Shown here one piece after another: positions 34,056-42,452 of a DNA stretch of 64,000 nt. This DNA comes from Pontibacillus chungwhensis BH030062. Lineage in GTDB: Bacteria; Bacillota; Bacilli; Bacillales; BH030062. Positions within the stretch are counted from its first letter, which is position 1. Every line of letters starts with the position of its first letter. The stretch spans positions 124,001-188,000 of the forward strand of contig NZ_AVBG01000004.1 in the NCBI RefSeq assembly GCF_000770675.1, written 5' to 3'. The position numbers and the translations under genes are program-made. The notes beneath the pieces are model-generated. The model searched no databases. It had not been told where the DNA came from and worked only from the letters and a program-made list of their open reading frames with translations.

Positions 34056-35024
34056 TTATATAGCTTCGTTTGATGGGCTTAACGCCTCTCGCACCCATGC
34101 GTTATTCTCATAAGAAAGTTGACGTAAGCGAAGGCGTTCTTTTGATTTAGGTCCATTATTACGCACAATTTCTTTAAACTCATTCCAGTCTGGCTGCTTA
34201 TAAATCCATAGACCTTGCTCCTCGTCGTATCGCATAGTTGGATCTGGCAATTCCAGTCCAAGTGATAAAACACGCGGGATGTATTTTGTGAAAAAGTCTT
34301 GTCTTAGCTGTTCATTTGTCTTCGTACGAATCTTGTATTTAATGGTTGTATCTTGTTTAGATGACCCTGTCGTATCAGCTGCTGCTGGACCGAAGAACAT
34401 AAGTAATGAATCCCACCAGCGGTTTAAAGAATCCTGAATGAGCGCCTTTTGTTCATCTGTTCCTTCAGCTAATGCCATAATAATGGCTTCTCCGTGTTGA
34501 GCATGGAAGACTTCTTCTGCACAAATTCGTTGTAAAGCCCTTGCATATGGTCCATAAGACGCTTTCAACATATTTGTTTGAGTAATAATCGCTGCACCAT
34601 CTACAAGCCAGCCAATTAACCCAGCATCTCCCCAAGTAGGAGCTGGCATATGGAAAACATTATGGAACTTTAGGCGTCCGGAGAAAAGGTCCTGCATGAT
34701 GTCTTCACGATTTTTACCATACGGTTTCATTAGGTCCTCCGCCACACGCAAAAGAAGCTGTCCGTGTCCCATTTCGTCTTGTACTTTGGCCATAATTCCT
34801 AGCTTCCTTCTTAATGTTGGAGCCTTTGGCACCCATTCTTTCTCAGGCAAAGCGCCCATGATCTCACTAATGCCATGCATAGAAATCAATTTAATTAGTG
34901 TCATGCGGTATTCTTCCGGCATCCAATCTTCTGCTTCAATCTTCTCACCCGCTTCAATCCTCTGCATGAAGTGATTATGCTTTTCTTCATCCGAGAGACG
35001 TTCAAAAGCTGTCATTGTCGTCAT
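34056..35024 (-). CDS. paaA: PaaA, phenylacetyl-CoA epoxidase catalytic subunit
   Basis: A 322-residue di-iron monooxygenase subunit of the ferritin-like fold. Iron ligands are visible in KVQDEMGHGQLL (first E/H pair) and in CAEEVFHAQHGEA (second EExxH). It uses oxygen to epoxidise the ring of phenylacetyl-CoA. First gene of the paa operon. Upstream lie a strong cre site and two inverted repeats, so both carbon catabolite control and PaaX control are expected. ATG follows AGGAGGATC. Confidence 0.95.
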   Translation of the reverse strand: MTTMTAFERLSDEEKHNHFMQRIEAGEKIEAEDWMPEEYRMTLIKLISMHGISEIMGALPEKEWVPKAPTLRRKLGIMAKVQDEMGHGQLLLRVAEDLMKPYGKNREDIMQDLFSGRLKFHNVFHMPAPTWGDAGLIGWLVDGAAIITQTNMLKASYGPYARALQRICAEEVFHAQHGEAIIMALAEGTDEQKALIQDSLNRWWDSLLMFFGPAAADTTGSSKQDTTIKYKIRTKTNEQLRQDFFTKYIPRVLSLGLELPDPTMRYDEEQGLWIYKQPDWNEFKEIVRNNGPKSKERLRLRQLSYENNAWVREALSPSNEAI

Positions 35025-35112
35025 TTAAGATCCTCCTTTTTTCGTTACAGATAGCTAAAAGCACTTCCTTCACCCTGTTAAGCACACATAGCATAAATGG
35101 AAAACGAATTTA

Positions 35113-35126
35113 ATAAAGCGCTTACA
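35113..35126. promoter_or_regulatory. CcpA cre site upstream of paaA
   Basis: ATAAAGCGCTTACA matches 12 of 14 bases of TGAAAGCGCTTACA-type cre sites, with a full palindromic AAGCGCTT core. It lies 89 bases upstream of the paaA start. Confidence 0.6.
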
Positions 35127-35143
35127 ATTTAACTTTAATAAAA

Positions 35144-35165
35144 AATCAAATATTTACATTTGATT
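35144..35165. promoter_or_regulatory. inverted repeat, candidate PaaX operator
   Basis: Perfect 8-bp arms AATCAAAT / ATTTGATT with a 6-base spacer, 120-140 bases upstream of paaA. The half TGATT recalls the TGATTC half of enterobacterial PaaX boxes. Confidence 0.4.
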
Positions 35166-35222
35166 ATATGACGAATTTTTATCGTTAACAAAAACTTCTG
35201 TAATACTATTTACAACAAACAT

Positions 35223-35243
35223 ACAGTTAAAATAGATAACTGT
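35223..35243. promoter_or_regulatory. second inverted repeat upstream of paaA
   Basis: Perfect 7-bp arms ACAGTTA / TAACTGT with a 7-base spacer. Could be an operator for PaaX or an unrelated regulator. Confidence 0.3.
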
Positions 35244-35372
35244 CAACATATTTATCTGAAAATTTTAATTAATTAAAGTTCGTTCTTTCTCTTATCGAGC
35301 ATTCTCCCTCCTCCTTGGTTTAAAGCATGATCAGTGTAAGGCGTGTACAAGTGCTTGTATAAAGAATATAGA

Positions 35373-35401
35373 AAAAGCGCCAAGCTCTGCTTGGCGCTTT
35401 T
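35373..35401 (-). terminator. rho-independent terminator of the NTF2-like gene
   Basis: Arms AAAAGCGCCAAG / CTTGGCGCTTTT, perfect over 12 bp, 36 bases after the gene's stop on the minus strand. Confidence 0.9.
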
Positions 35402-35436
35402 AATTGGAATGTATAGAGTTTTAATCGGTTAATTTT

Positions 35437-35853
35437 CTATCCTGTTTGTAACAATGGGTTGGGCTGATCTGCCTCTATGTATTCACGCACAATTTTCCAT
35501 TCTTCTTCCTCTTTCGCAAAAGTTGTGCAATACAAGTGTGCAGTTGTTGTTCTTTTACCTTCAATAATAAGGGAAATCCAAAATACGGCAACAAACTTAT
35601 CTTCTGCTGTTGGTATAACTTTCTCTTCTGTGTACACCCACTCCATATCTCGACCTCTAAAGTGTTCAAACGCTTGACTCCAGCCTTCAACTGCTCCAGC
35701 ATATCCAAACGTCTCCACCTCTGTTTCCCGAATTTCCCACGCCTGCAAATTCTCTGAAAGAACCTGCTTCATGTAATCAAGATTCATGTTCGCGGCTTGT
35801 TCCTTAAAAGCTCTAAAGACATCTCTGCACGATTCAGTTAAAGGTGTATTCAA
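35437..35853 (-). CDS. NTF2-like (SnoaL/DUF4440-type) protein
   Basis: A 138-residue protein with the cone-shaped NTF2 pattern: long first helix (LTESCRDVFRAFKEQAANMN), then DYMKQVLSENLQAWEI and beta strands KFVAVFWISLIIEGKRTTTAHLYCTTFAKEEEEWKIVREYIEAD. The TTG at 35853 has AGGAGGGATTTT directly upstream, so I prefer it to the GTG at 35868 that would place the ribosome binding site inside the gene. Function unknown; such proteins bind small ligands or act as hydratases/isomerases. Single gene. Confidence 0.7.
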   Translation of the reverse strand: MNTPLTESCRDVFRAFKEQAANMNLDYMKQVLSENLQAWEIRETEVETFGYAGAVEGWSQAFEHFRGRDMEWVYTEEKVIPTAEDKFVAVFWISLIIEGKRTTTAHLYCTTFAKEEEEWKIVREYIEADQPNPLLQTG

Positions 35854-35977
35854 AAAATCCCTCCTCACCTTTTATAGTTCGAGAGCGTTTTCCACATCCC
35901 TTCCAAATAACTCACGATTCTTATAGCTGCTATACCTTCATATACTATAATGATGCTCGCCTAAGGAGGTTTTCAGA

Positions 35978-37168
35978 ATGGATGTAACTGTACGTCAAGG
36001 TGATTCACTTTGGTACTACAGTCAATTGTTTGGTCTTCCGTTCCAGCTGATCGTGGATTCTAACCGTAATAGTAACCCTAATCAGCTTTTTATAGGTCAG
36101 TCCGTTCAAATCCCCGGATTTGTCACCACTAATGTACGTATTACTGCAGGTGATTCGTTATGGTCAATTGCAAACCAAAGAGGTCTCCCTGTTGATGCAA
36201 TCTTAGTAACCAATCCAAACATCAACCCAAACACACTACAAATCGGGCAACTTATTCAGGTACCCGTTCGAGTTACATGGCGAGTTGTAAACGGAAAAGA
36301 GAATTACACCTATGAAAAGATGATCGATGACATTAGACAACTCACTGCCATTTATCCATTTATGATCAATGAATCAATAGGGAATTCGGTTATGGGAAAA
36401 ACGCTGCCAGAACTAAGAATTGGCAGAGGTTCTAAGCGTCTTCATATGAATGGATCATTTCATGCAAACGAGTGGATAACGACACCTATTATTATGCGCT
36501 TCCTTAATGAATTCCTAGTGGCTTTAACCAACCAAGGTCAAATACGAGGAATTAGCATGCTTCCATTCTATGACCTGGTTCTATTGTCTACCGTTCCGAT
36601 GGTTGATCCTGATGGAGTAGATTTAGTTATTGAAGGATTACCTGAAGAAGAACCCTACCGAACTAACGTCTTAGAAATTAATGAAGGAAGTACCGACTTT
36701 TCCTCTTGGAAGGCCAATATTAAAGGTGTGGATTTAAATAATAACTACCCTGCGAAATGGGAAATAGAAGCAGAACGTAAAGAACAACAACCCGCTCCAT
36801 TTAATTATCCAGGGCCTTTCCCATTATCAGAGCCGGAGTCCATTGCGATGGCTGAATTAACCTACGCACGGGATTTTGCTCGTATTCTTACCTTCCATAC
36901 ACAAGGCGAGGTAATTTTTTGGGGATTTGAAAACTTAGAGCCTCCTGAAGCTGAAGTTATCGTAAATGAATTTGCACGTGTAAGTGGGTACCGTCCAATT
37001 CGGGAAGTAGACAGCTTCGCAGGTTACAGGGACTGGTATATTCAAGAATACCAAAGACCAGGCTATACCATTGAACTTGGCAAAGGCATAAGCCCTCTTC
37101 CCCTTACCCAGTTCGAAGAAATCTATCAAGAAGCACTAGGCATCTTCCTTGCCAACCTCTATATGTGA
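35978..37168 (+). CDS. LysM-M14 cell-wall endopeptidase (gamma-D-Glu-diamino acid peptidase type)
   Basis: A 396-residue protein. Two LysM domains cover about residues 2-46 and 51-95 (VRQGDSLWYYSQLFGLP, ITAGDSLWSIANQRGLP), which bind peptidoglycan. The rest is an M14 zinc carboxypeptidase: HANEW holds the His-x-x-Glu ligands, FHTQGEVIFWGFE the second His, and YTIELGKG the catalytic Glu. The layout matches gamma-D-glutamyl-L-diamino acid endopeptidase I and B. subtilis YqgT. There is no signal peptide, as in those proteins, which act in the sporangium or spore. Start ATG follows AAGGAGGTTTTCAG. Confidence 0.9.
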   Translation: MDVTVRQGDSLWYYSQLFGLPFQLIVDSNRNSNPNQLFIGQSVQIPGFVTTNVRITAGDSLWSIANQRGLPVDAILVTNPNINPNTLQIGQLIQVPVRVTWRVVNGKENYTYEKMIDDIRQLTAIYPFMINESIGNSVMGKTLPELRIGRGSKRLHMNGSFHANEWITTPIIMRFLNEFLVALTNQGQIRGISMLPFYDLVLLSTVPMVDPDGVDLVIEGLPEEEPYRTNVLEINEGSTDFSSWKANIKGVDLNNNYPAKWEIEAERKEQQPAPFNYPGPFPLSEPESIAMAELTYARDFARILTFHTQGEVIFWGFENLEPPEAEVIVNEFARVSGYRPIREVDSFAGYRDWYIQEYQRPGYTIELGKGISPLPLTQFEEIYQEALGIFLANLYM

Positions 37169-37189
37169 AGCTTTATCCCTTTAAAGACC

Positions 37190-37249
37190 AACAGCGTGCC
37201 TGACACCATTCAATGCACTAAAGCAGTGCAGGGTGTCTGGCACGCTGTT
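37190..37249 (+). repeat. nested palindrome of the GTGCCTGACACC family
   Basis: Outer arms AACAGCGTGCCTGACACC / GGTGTCTGGCACGCTGTT (17 of 18 paired) enclose an inner palindrome TGCACT-AAAGC-AGTGCA at 37214-37230. It lies 22 bases after the M14 peptidase stop and can act as its terminator. GGTGTCAGGCAC-type repeats recur in Bacillaceae genomes. ATGCACT recurs twice downstream, near 37258 and 37302. Confidence 0.7.
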
Positions 37250-37386
37250 CTTCTTTAATGCACTAAATCTGAAGCACAATGGATTGTGAAAGCCTTTATA
37301 ATGCACTTAAGGGGATAATTTGTGTACCTTGTGTTACGATATGAAAGCTACGCTAGAACTTCAGAGATAAGATTGGAGCTTTCATC

Positions 37387-38802
37387 ATGATCCGTTTTGC
37401 TAAAAGAGGCTATACCCTCTTTATTAGCTTATATGCTATTATGCATTTTTTTGTTTATTTCGCAGGAAGCGAGACCTCATCCACCGTTTTATCTATATTT
37501 GGACTGGTCGCGTTTTTGTTGGGGTATTTCTTCTTGCCTGTTAAGCAGGCATCGATTTCACTACTCCTAATTGTTATCGCACTAATTATTCACTTTACAG
37601 CCGGGACCTCTCTCATAGACGGAATTGTATCAGGATTCGGTGTCATGAGTGGCCTTATCGCGCTATTGCTCATTGTACCTATGATTAGTTGGGTTTTAGA
37701 AGAAAAGCCTTATATTGAATCTGTCATTAACTTCGCCCAGAATCTCCTTAACACGAGTCGGAAATTTTACTTTGGAATGATGGTCATCACCCAAATCATT
37801 TCTTATTTCCTTCTATTTGGGTCTATCCCAATGGTGTACGGTATGGTAAATGATTTCCTAAGCAATCAAAAAGGAGAGGCTTGGGAAAATTATAAAGGGA
37901 CTGCCATGTTACGAGCTTTCTCCCTTACAACAATGTGGGTAGTAAGTATTCCAAGCTTCATCTTTGCTGTTGATGCTTTAGGAGCTTCCTTGTCTTTATC
38001 CATTTTACAAGGGTTTGTCATTTCGCTTGCGGGCATTATGTTATCTGTTCTCTTCTCTTATTACCAAGAACGCCATTATGGCGTAGACCTAACTGAAGGA
38101 ATTCAGGAAGAATTGAGGAAGATAGCAGAAGTGAAGAAAGATGAAACGAAGGGAAATCGAGATGTTTATGAATTTGCATTATTATTTATATCTCTATTCG
38201 GTTCAATTTTCCTACTAAATGCGTTATGGTCTGCAGAACTACTACTTATTATCCCTATTGTGATTGTATTTTGGGTCCTTCTATATTTCCTTATACGCAC
38301 TAAGCTGTCTTCTATTATTACAAATGCGAAGACTTATATACGTAAGGATATTCCTAATAAAGGTCAGCAGTTCTCTATTCTTCTCGCAGCAGGTTTTCTT
38401 ATTAACTCTGTTAATCAATCCGGGTATGGGAAATACATTGTTGATGGGATCTTCTACCTAACAGATGCCGTACCTTTCCTAAACTTCTTATGGGTACTGC
38501 CGTTTGTAGTCATTACCCTTGGATTTATTGGACTCGGTCCTCTAACTGTTATTGTCCTTGTATCAGGAATTTTACAAGGTGTCGACTTACCGTATCCTCC
38601 GGAAATTGTGGTGCTTGGAATAACATCCGGAAGTGTCATATCCATTATGCTCTCGCCACTTATTCTTCCGTCGATTATATTAAGTTCCGTCAATCGATTG
38701 AGTATTATTAAGAATGGTCTGCTATTTAATTACAAATATGCCATTGCATTTTATTTTATGGTACAAATCTATTTACAACTATTTATTGTGTTATTCTTAT
38801 GA
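37387..38802 (+). CDS. polytopic membrane protein, transporter-like
   Basis: A 471-residue protein with about 12 membrane helices in two halves separated by a charged cytoplasmic loop (residues about 232-255, EGIQEELRKIAEVKKDETKGNRD). Short re-entrant-like stretches, FLLFGSIPMVYGM in the first half and FIGLGPLTVIVLVSGIL in the second, recall the ion-transporter superfamily. I cannot assign a substrate. Second-half motif VLGITSGSVISIMLSPLILPS is typical of such folds. No good ribosome binding site is evident beyond GATTGGAG. Single gene. Confidence 0.75.
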   Translation: MIRFAKRGYTLFISLYAIMHFFVYFAGSETSSTVLSIFGLVAFLLGYFFLPVKQASISLLLIVIALIIHFTAGTSLIDGIVSGFGVMSGLIALLLIVPMISWVLEEKPYIESVINFAQNLLNTSRKFYFGMMVITQIISYFLLFGSIPMVYGMVNDFLSNQKGEAWENYKGTAMLRAFSLTTMWVVSIPSFIFAVDALGASLSLSILQGFVISLAGIMLSVLFSYYQERHYGVDLTEGIQEELRKIAEVKKDETKGNRDVYEFALLFISLFGSIFLLNALWSAELLLIIPIVIVFWVLLYFLIRTKLSSIITNAKTYIRKDIPNKGQQFSILLAAGFLINSVNQSGYGKYIVDGIFYLTDAVPFLNFLWVLPFVVITLGFIGLGPLTVIVLVSGILQGVDLPYPPEIVVLGITSGSVISIMLSPLILPSIILSSVNRLSIIKNGLLFNYKYAIAFYFMVQIYLQLFIVLFL

Positions 38803-38837
38803 AAAAAGGTGAACCCATCTGGAGGTTCACCTTTTTT
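38802..38837. terminator. bidirectional rho-independent terminator
   Basis: Arms AAAAAAGGTGAACC / GGTTCACCTTTTTT, perfect over 14 bp with an 8-base loop, between convergent genes. It starts at the stop codon of the transporter-like gene. Confidence 0.92.
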
Positions 38838-38849
38838 AATTTTCAAACG

Positions 38850-39572
38850 TTAATGTTCAATCGGAGGAAGATTATCTATCGTTGCTTCTTTTAAGGAAAA
38901 TGTACAAACTCCTGTTGAGGTAAGGGCTCCATAGAAAACTCGACTTTCATCCGGGATATCTTGATGATTCATCTGTTCTCTTACCCAGCTCTCTTCCTTC
39001 CCCATTCTCCTCAATACATCCTTTTGAATGATCCCATCTAAAATAATGGGAATCTCATAGTTATTTCCTGGTTTGTGAATATGTAAATCTGCACGTACTA
39101 CTGGTTCAACATCAGGCCTTCGTTTTACCGACAAGCGTCCATTAGGTTCCACTACCGCCATTTCAACATCCGTCGTATGAAAAACACCTTGTTCCCTGAG
39201 CATTTGTAATACATTATCAACAGAGTATTGAATGCGTTTCAAGTTGGAGCGTTTCCATTCACCTTTATAAATCACGATCGTAGGCTCAAACGTTAACCAT
39301 TTCCCAATCGTTTGCTGCTTCAGCTTTAACAAGACGATCGCTTTTTGAAGTATTGCGATGACAATTATAGCAACTACCGTATGTATATGGTGAATGTTTG
39401 GATCAGCAATATCCGCTCCTACAACAGAACCAAGTACAAGTACGGTCAGAAAATCAATAACAGGGAGTTCTCCAATAGAACGTTTCCCCATAAATAGCCC
39501 AATAGCTAGCATTAAAGGCAAGATGGTAACGATCCTCCCAATTACCTTCACGGAATCCATAACAATATCCAT
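38850..39572 (-). CDS. DUF421 (YetF-like) membrane protein
   Basis: A 240-residue protein with three N-terminal membrane helices and a cytoplasmic DUF421 domain. Typical pieces are GKRSIGELPVIDFLTVLVLGSVVGADIAD (between helices 1 and 2), LTFEPTIVIYKGEWKRSNLKRIQYSVDNVLQMLREQGVF and AVVEPNGRLSVKRR. B. subtilis has several paralogues (YetF, YrbG, YdfR and others) of unclear function, some linked to spores. ATG follows AAAGGAGAG. Confidence 0.87.
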   Translation of the reverse strand: MDIVMDSVKVIGRIVTILPLMLAIGLFMGKRSIGELPVIDFLTVLVLGSVVGADIADPNIHHIHTVVAIIVIAILQKAIVLLKLKQQTIGKWLTFEPTIVIYKGEWKRSNLKRIQYSVDNVLQMLREQGVFHTTDVEMAVVEPNGRLSVKRRPDVEPVVRADLHIHKPGNNYEIPIILDGIIQKDVLRRMGKEESWVREQMNHQDIPDESRVFYGALTSTGVCTFSLKEATIDNLPPIEH

Positions 39573-39660
39573 TTGTTTCTCTCCTTTTTAAACGATGAGT
39601 TTATAAATGAATGCATAATCTATCACCAAAATATCTCATAATAAACAATAGGTGATAAAG

Positions 39661-39774
39661 ATGAAAATCATTGTTGATCATTTACCAAGTATTCCCGTTT
39701 TAGTAGGAGCTTTATTCGCCTGGGCGGTTCCATTTGGGATCAGGCAATTTGTCCTTTGGCTACAAAAAGAGTAA
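39661..39774 (+). CDS. 37-residue membrane protein ahead of the ger operon
   Basis: A short ORF, MKIIVDHLPSIPVLVGALFA then WAVPFGIRQFVLWLQKE, with ATG at 39661 behind AGGTGATAAAG. It ends 12 bases before the gerA-family ATG, and the gerA ribosome binding site AAAGGAG overlaps its stop codon. One amphipathic-to-hydrophobic helix is predicted. Bacillus germinant receptor operons often carry small D-subunit genes with two membrane helices; this one is shorter and has one. The function is unproven, but the spacing argues for cotranslation. Confidence 0.6.
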   Translation: MKIIVDHLPSIPVLVGALFAWAVPFGIRQFVLWLQKE

Positions 39775-39786
39775 AAGGAGTCTTCT

Positions 39787-41346
39787 ATGAAAAAGTTTCT
39801 GAATCGATTACTCTTTCAACATGCACAAAAAAAATTAGAACATACACCCAAACATATTGAGACTCCTCCCCTTCAACAAGAAAGACTTACAGGGAAGCTC
39901 CAGGATGACATTCAAACACTAAAAGCCCTTCTCGGGAACAGCTTCGACCTCAAAATTGTAAAATTCACTTCCGACCCATATACGTATACCGGGGCTTTTT
40001 TATTTATTGAGGAATTAACAGATACTGCGGTTGTACATGAACAGCTTAGAGCGATCAGAAGCTTAAGTGAAACCACGTACCTATCCGACTTAACTCCTGA
40101 AACCCTGCGGAAAGATGTGCTGACGATTAGTGAATCTTCTATCGTCGACACTCTTCATCAGTGTACTTCTCATTTATTACAAGGGAATGCACTCATTCTT
40201 TCTAATACATTTAAAGACGGGATTATTCTTAATTCCAGGAAGATGCCTCAGCGCAGTATACAAGCTCCATCATCAGAATCTGTTGTACGAGGTCCAAGAG
40301 ATGGATTCGTGGAAACCCTCCTCCTTAATATTGGTCTCGTCCGTAAACGTTTGAAGGACCCCGACTTACAGTTAGACTACTTCAAAGTTGGGGAGCGTTC
40401 TAAGACTGATGTTGTTGTTATGTCTATAAATGGTTTAACAAATCCTAAAATTGTTCAGGAAGTAAAAAACAGGCTAAGTAAAATCGACATCGATAGCGTC
40501 CAAGAGTCGGGTGTTATCGAGCAATTAATTGAAGAAAATTCTCTGTCCCCCTTTCCTCAGGTTCAAGTAACAGAAAGACCGGACACTGTTGCAGGTTCTC
40601 TGGCAGAAGGGAGAGTTGCTATTATAGTGGACCACACCCCCTTTGTGCTGATTGCACCACTTACCATTAATTCGTTTTATCAGAGTGCTGAAGACTACTA
40701 TGAGCGGTGGGTCTACTCTTCTCTTATTCGTATATTACGAATCGGAGCAGCGCTAATCGCTTTATGCCTACCGTCTATTTATGTAGCTTTAATCTCGTAC
40801 CACCAGGGGCTTATTCCTACTGACCTAGTTATTTCCTTGGCGGGAAGTCGAGAAGGTGTTCCATTTCCATCAATTGTTGAAGCACTTTTAATGGAAGTCA
40901 CTATTGAGATCCTAAGAGAAGCAGGTATTCGTTTACCCAATCCGGTAGGTCAGGCCGTTGGAATTGTTGGAGGTCTTGTCATTGGGGAGTCAGCTGTGTC
41001 AGCAGGCCTCGTAAGCCCAATGATGGTTATCGTTGTAGCACTAACAGCAATCTCTTCCTTTGCTTTACCTCAGTATTATGTAGGGGTTTCTTTGCGCATT
41101 TTGCGATTCCCTTTTATGATATCAGCTGCACTACTAGGGTTGTACGGGATCGTCATTGCTCTTATCTTGTTATCTGTTCACCTTGTCCGCTTAAAAAGTT
41201 TTGGCGTGTACTATCTAGAACCGCTTGTTCCTTACAGCCCTAAAGGGTGGAAGGACATGTTTATACGTACCCAAACTAAACGTCTTAAATCAAGACCGGA
41301 TATGCTCAATCCACAAGATGAAAAACGAATGCGCTCAAAAAATTAA
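39787..41346 (+). CDS. GerA family germinant receptor A subunit
   Basis: A 519-residue spore inner-membrane protein. A large hydrophilic N-terminal domain (about 1-310) is followed by about five membrane helices (RILRIGAALIALCLPSIYVALISYH onward) and a basic cytoplasmic tail. Signature pieces are GPRDGFVETLLLNIGLVRKRLKDPDLQLDYFKVGERSKT and FPSIVEALLMEVTIEILREAGIRLP. With the B and C subunits it forms a receptor, now thought to act as a germinant-gated ion channel. The germinant is unknown. First large gene of the ger operon. Confidence 0.95.
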   Translation: MKKFLNRLLFQHAQKKLEHTPKHIETPPLQQERLTGKLQDDIQTLKALLGNSFDLKIVKFTSDPYTYTGAFLFIEELTDTAVVHEQLRAIRSLSETTYLSDLTPETLRKDVLTISESSIVDTLHQCTSHLLQGNALILSNTFKDGIILNSRKMPQRSIQAPSSESVVRGPRDGFVETLLLNIGLVRKRLKDPDLQLDYFKVGERSKTDVVVMSINGLTNPKIVQEVKNRLSKIDIDSVQESGVIEQLIEENSLSPFPQVQVTERPDTVAGSLAEGRVAIIVDHTPFVLIAPLTINSFYQSAEDYYERWVYSSLIRILRIGAALIALCLPSIYVALISYHQGLIPTDLVISLAGSREGVPFPSIVEALLMEVTIEILREAGIRLPNPVGQAVGIVGGLVIGESAVSAGLVSPMMVIVVALTAISSFALPQYYVGVSLRILRFPFMISAALLGLYGIVIALILLSVHLVRLKSFGVYYLEPLVPYSPKGWKDMFIRTQTKRLKSRPDMLNPQDEKRMRSKN

Positions 41347-41360
41347 GGGAGGAACAAGAA

Positions 41361-42452
41361 ATGAAGTCAGCTTTGGATACAACCAGACTCACTCAAAATC
41401 AAGTTACCATCGGTATTAGTCTGACCGTTCTCGGAGTTGGCATGATTACCCTCCCCCGAGAAGTATTCACAGCTGCAGGTATTGCTTCTGGATGGGTGAG
41501 CGTTCTTCTAACAGGTGGCTTAGCAATTGGGGTAATGTTCTTGTTAATCACTCTGAACAATCGTTATCCAGGGTTGTCCTATTTCCAATATAATCGCTTA
41601 ATTGTAGGGTCATGGATCGGTGGATTTTTAACCCTCATTACTACTGCTTACTATATAACTTTCGCTGCGTTTGAGACCCGGGCTATGGCTGAACTTATTC
41701 AAATGTTCATTTTAGACCGTACGCCAGTATCCTTCACTATGCTGATCTTTATAGGGACGACTGTCTATTTGGTCCTTGGTGGGTATTCAGCCATTTTCCG
41801 ATTATTTGAGCTGTATTTCCCAGCTATTATTACCTTCACTTTACTAATTATGATTTTAAGCGCCAACCAATTTGAAATAAATCACATCCGACCATTCTTT
41901 GAAGGATTCACTCCTATTATGAAGGGGATGAGTGCTACGATCTTATCCTTTGTCGGTATTGAAATTATTTTATTTATTCAGGCGCATATGAGAAATCCAC
42001 AACGCGTTAAGAAAGCAGCTGTTTATGGAGTAGCTATTCCAACATTACTATATGCCATTATTGTCATTATGGTAGGAGGGATTATGGGCGTTGGAGAAAC
42101 AATGACTCTAGTCTATCCACTAATGGAGTTGGCCAAGTCGATTGAGATACGGAACTTCTTTTTTGAGCGGTTTGAAACGTTTTTTATACCTCTTTGGATT
42201 TTATCGATATTTACCACGTTAGCAGTTGTCTTTTATTTGGCTGCTCTCGGGATTAAGACCATCTTTAAAGTAAAGAAAGAGACAGCCGTCTTTTCAATCA
42301 TTCCGCTTATTTACATCATAGCGATGACGCCAAAGAACATTAACGAGATGTTTACGATGGGGGTTTGGGTTGGTTATAGCATGATAGTTATTGGAATTGC
42401 TATTCCACTCACCCTTTTATTAGTCTCTCTTGTAAGGGGGCAAAGGCAATGA
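41361..42452 (+). CDS. GerB family germinant receptor B subunit (APC-type permease)
   Basis: A 363-residue protein with ten membrane helices, of the amino acid-polyamine-organocation fold. It starts in typical style: LTQNQVTIGISLTVLGVGMITLPREV. GerB subunits line the germinant-binding pocket. It lies 14 bases after the A subunit and its stop overlaps the start of the C subunit by 4 bases (ATGA). ATG follows AAGGGAGGAACAAG. It belongs to a three-gene receptor operon expressed in the forespore; no sigma-G promoter was firmly identified. Confidence 0.95.
   Translation: MKSALDTTRLTQNQVTIGISLTVLGVGMITLPREVFTAAGIASGWVSVLLTGGLAIGVMFLLITLNNRYPGLSYFQYNRLIVGSWIGGFLTLITTAYYITFAAFETRAMAELIQMFILDRTPVSFTMLIFIGTTVYLVLGGYSAIFRLFELYFPAIITFTLLIMILSANQFEINHIRPFFEGFTPIMKGMSATILSFVGIEIILFIQAHMRNPQRVKKAAVYGVAIPTLLYAIIVIMVGGIMGVGETMTLVYPLMELAKSIEIRNFFFERFETFFIPLWILSIFTTLAVVFYLAALGIKTIFKVKKETAVFSIIPLIYIIAMTPKNINEMFTMGVWVGYSMIVIGIAIPLTLLLVSLVRGQRQ

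Larger units (their letters stand above)
35025..35372. promoter_or_regulatory. paaA upstream regulatory region
   Basis: About 350 AT-rich bases without an ORF. It holds a cre site (35113-35126) and two inverted repeats (35144-35165 and 35223-35243), listed separately. Core promoter hexamers for paaA could not be fixed with confidence. Confidence 0.55.
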
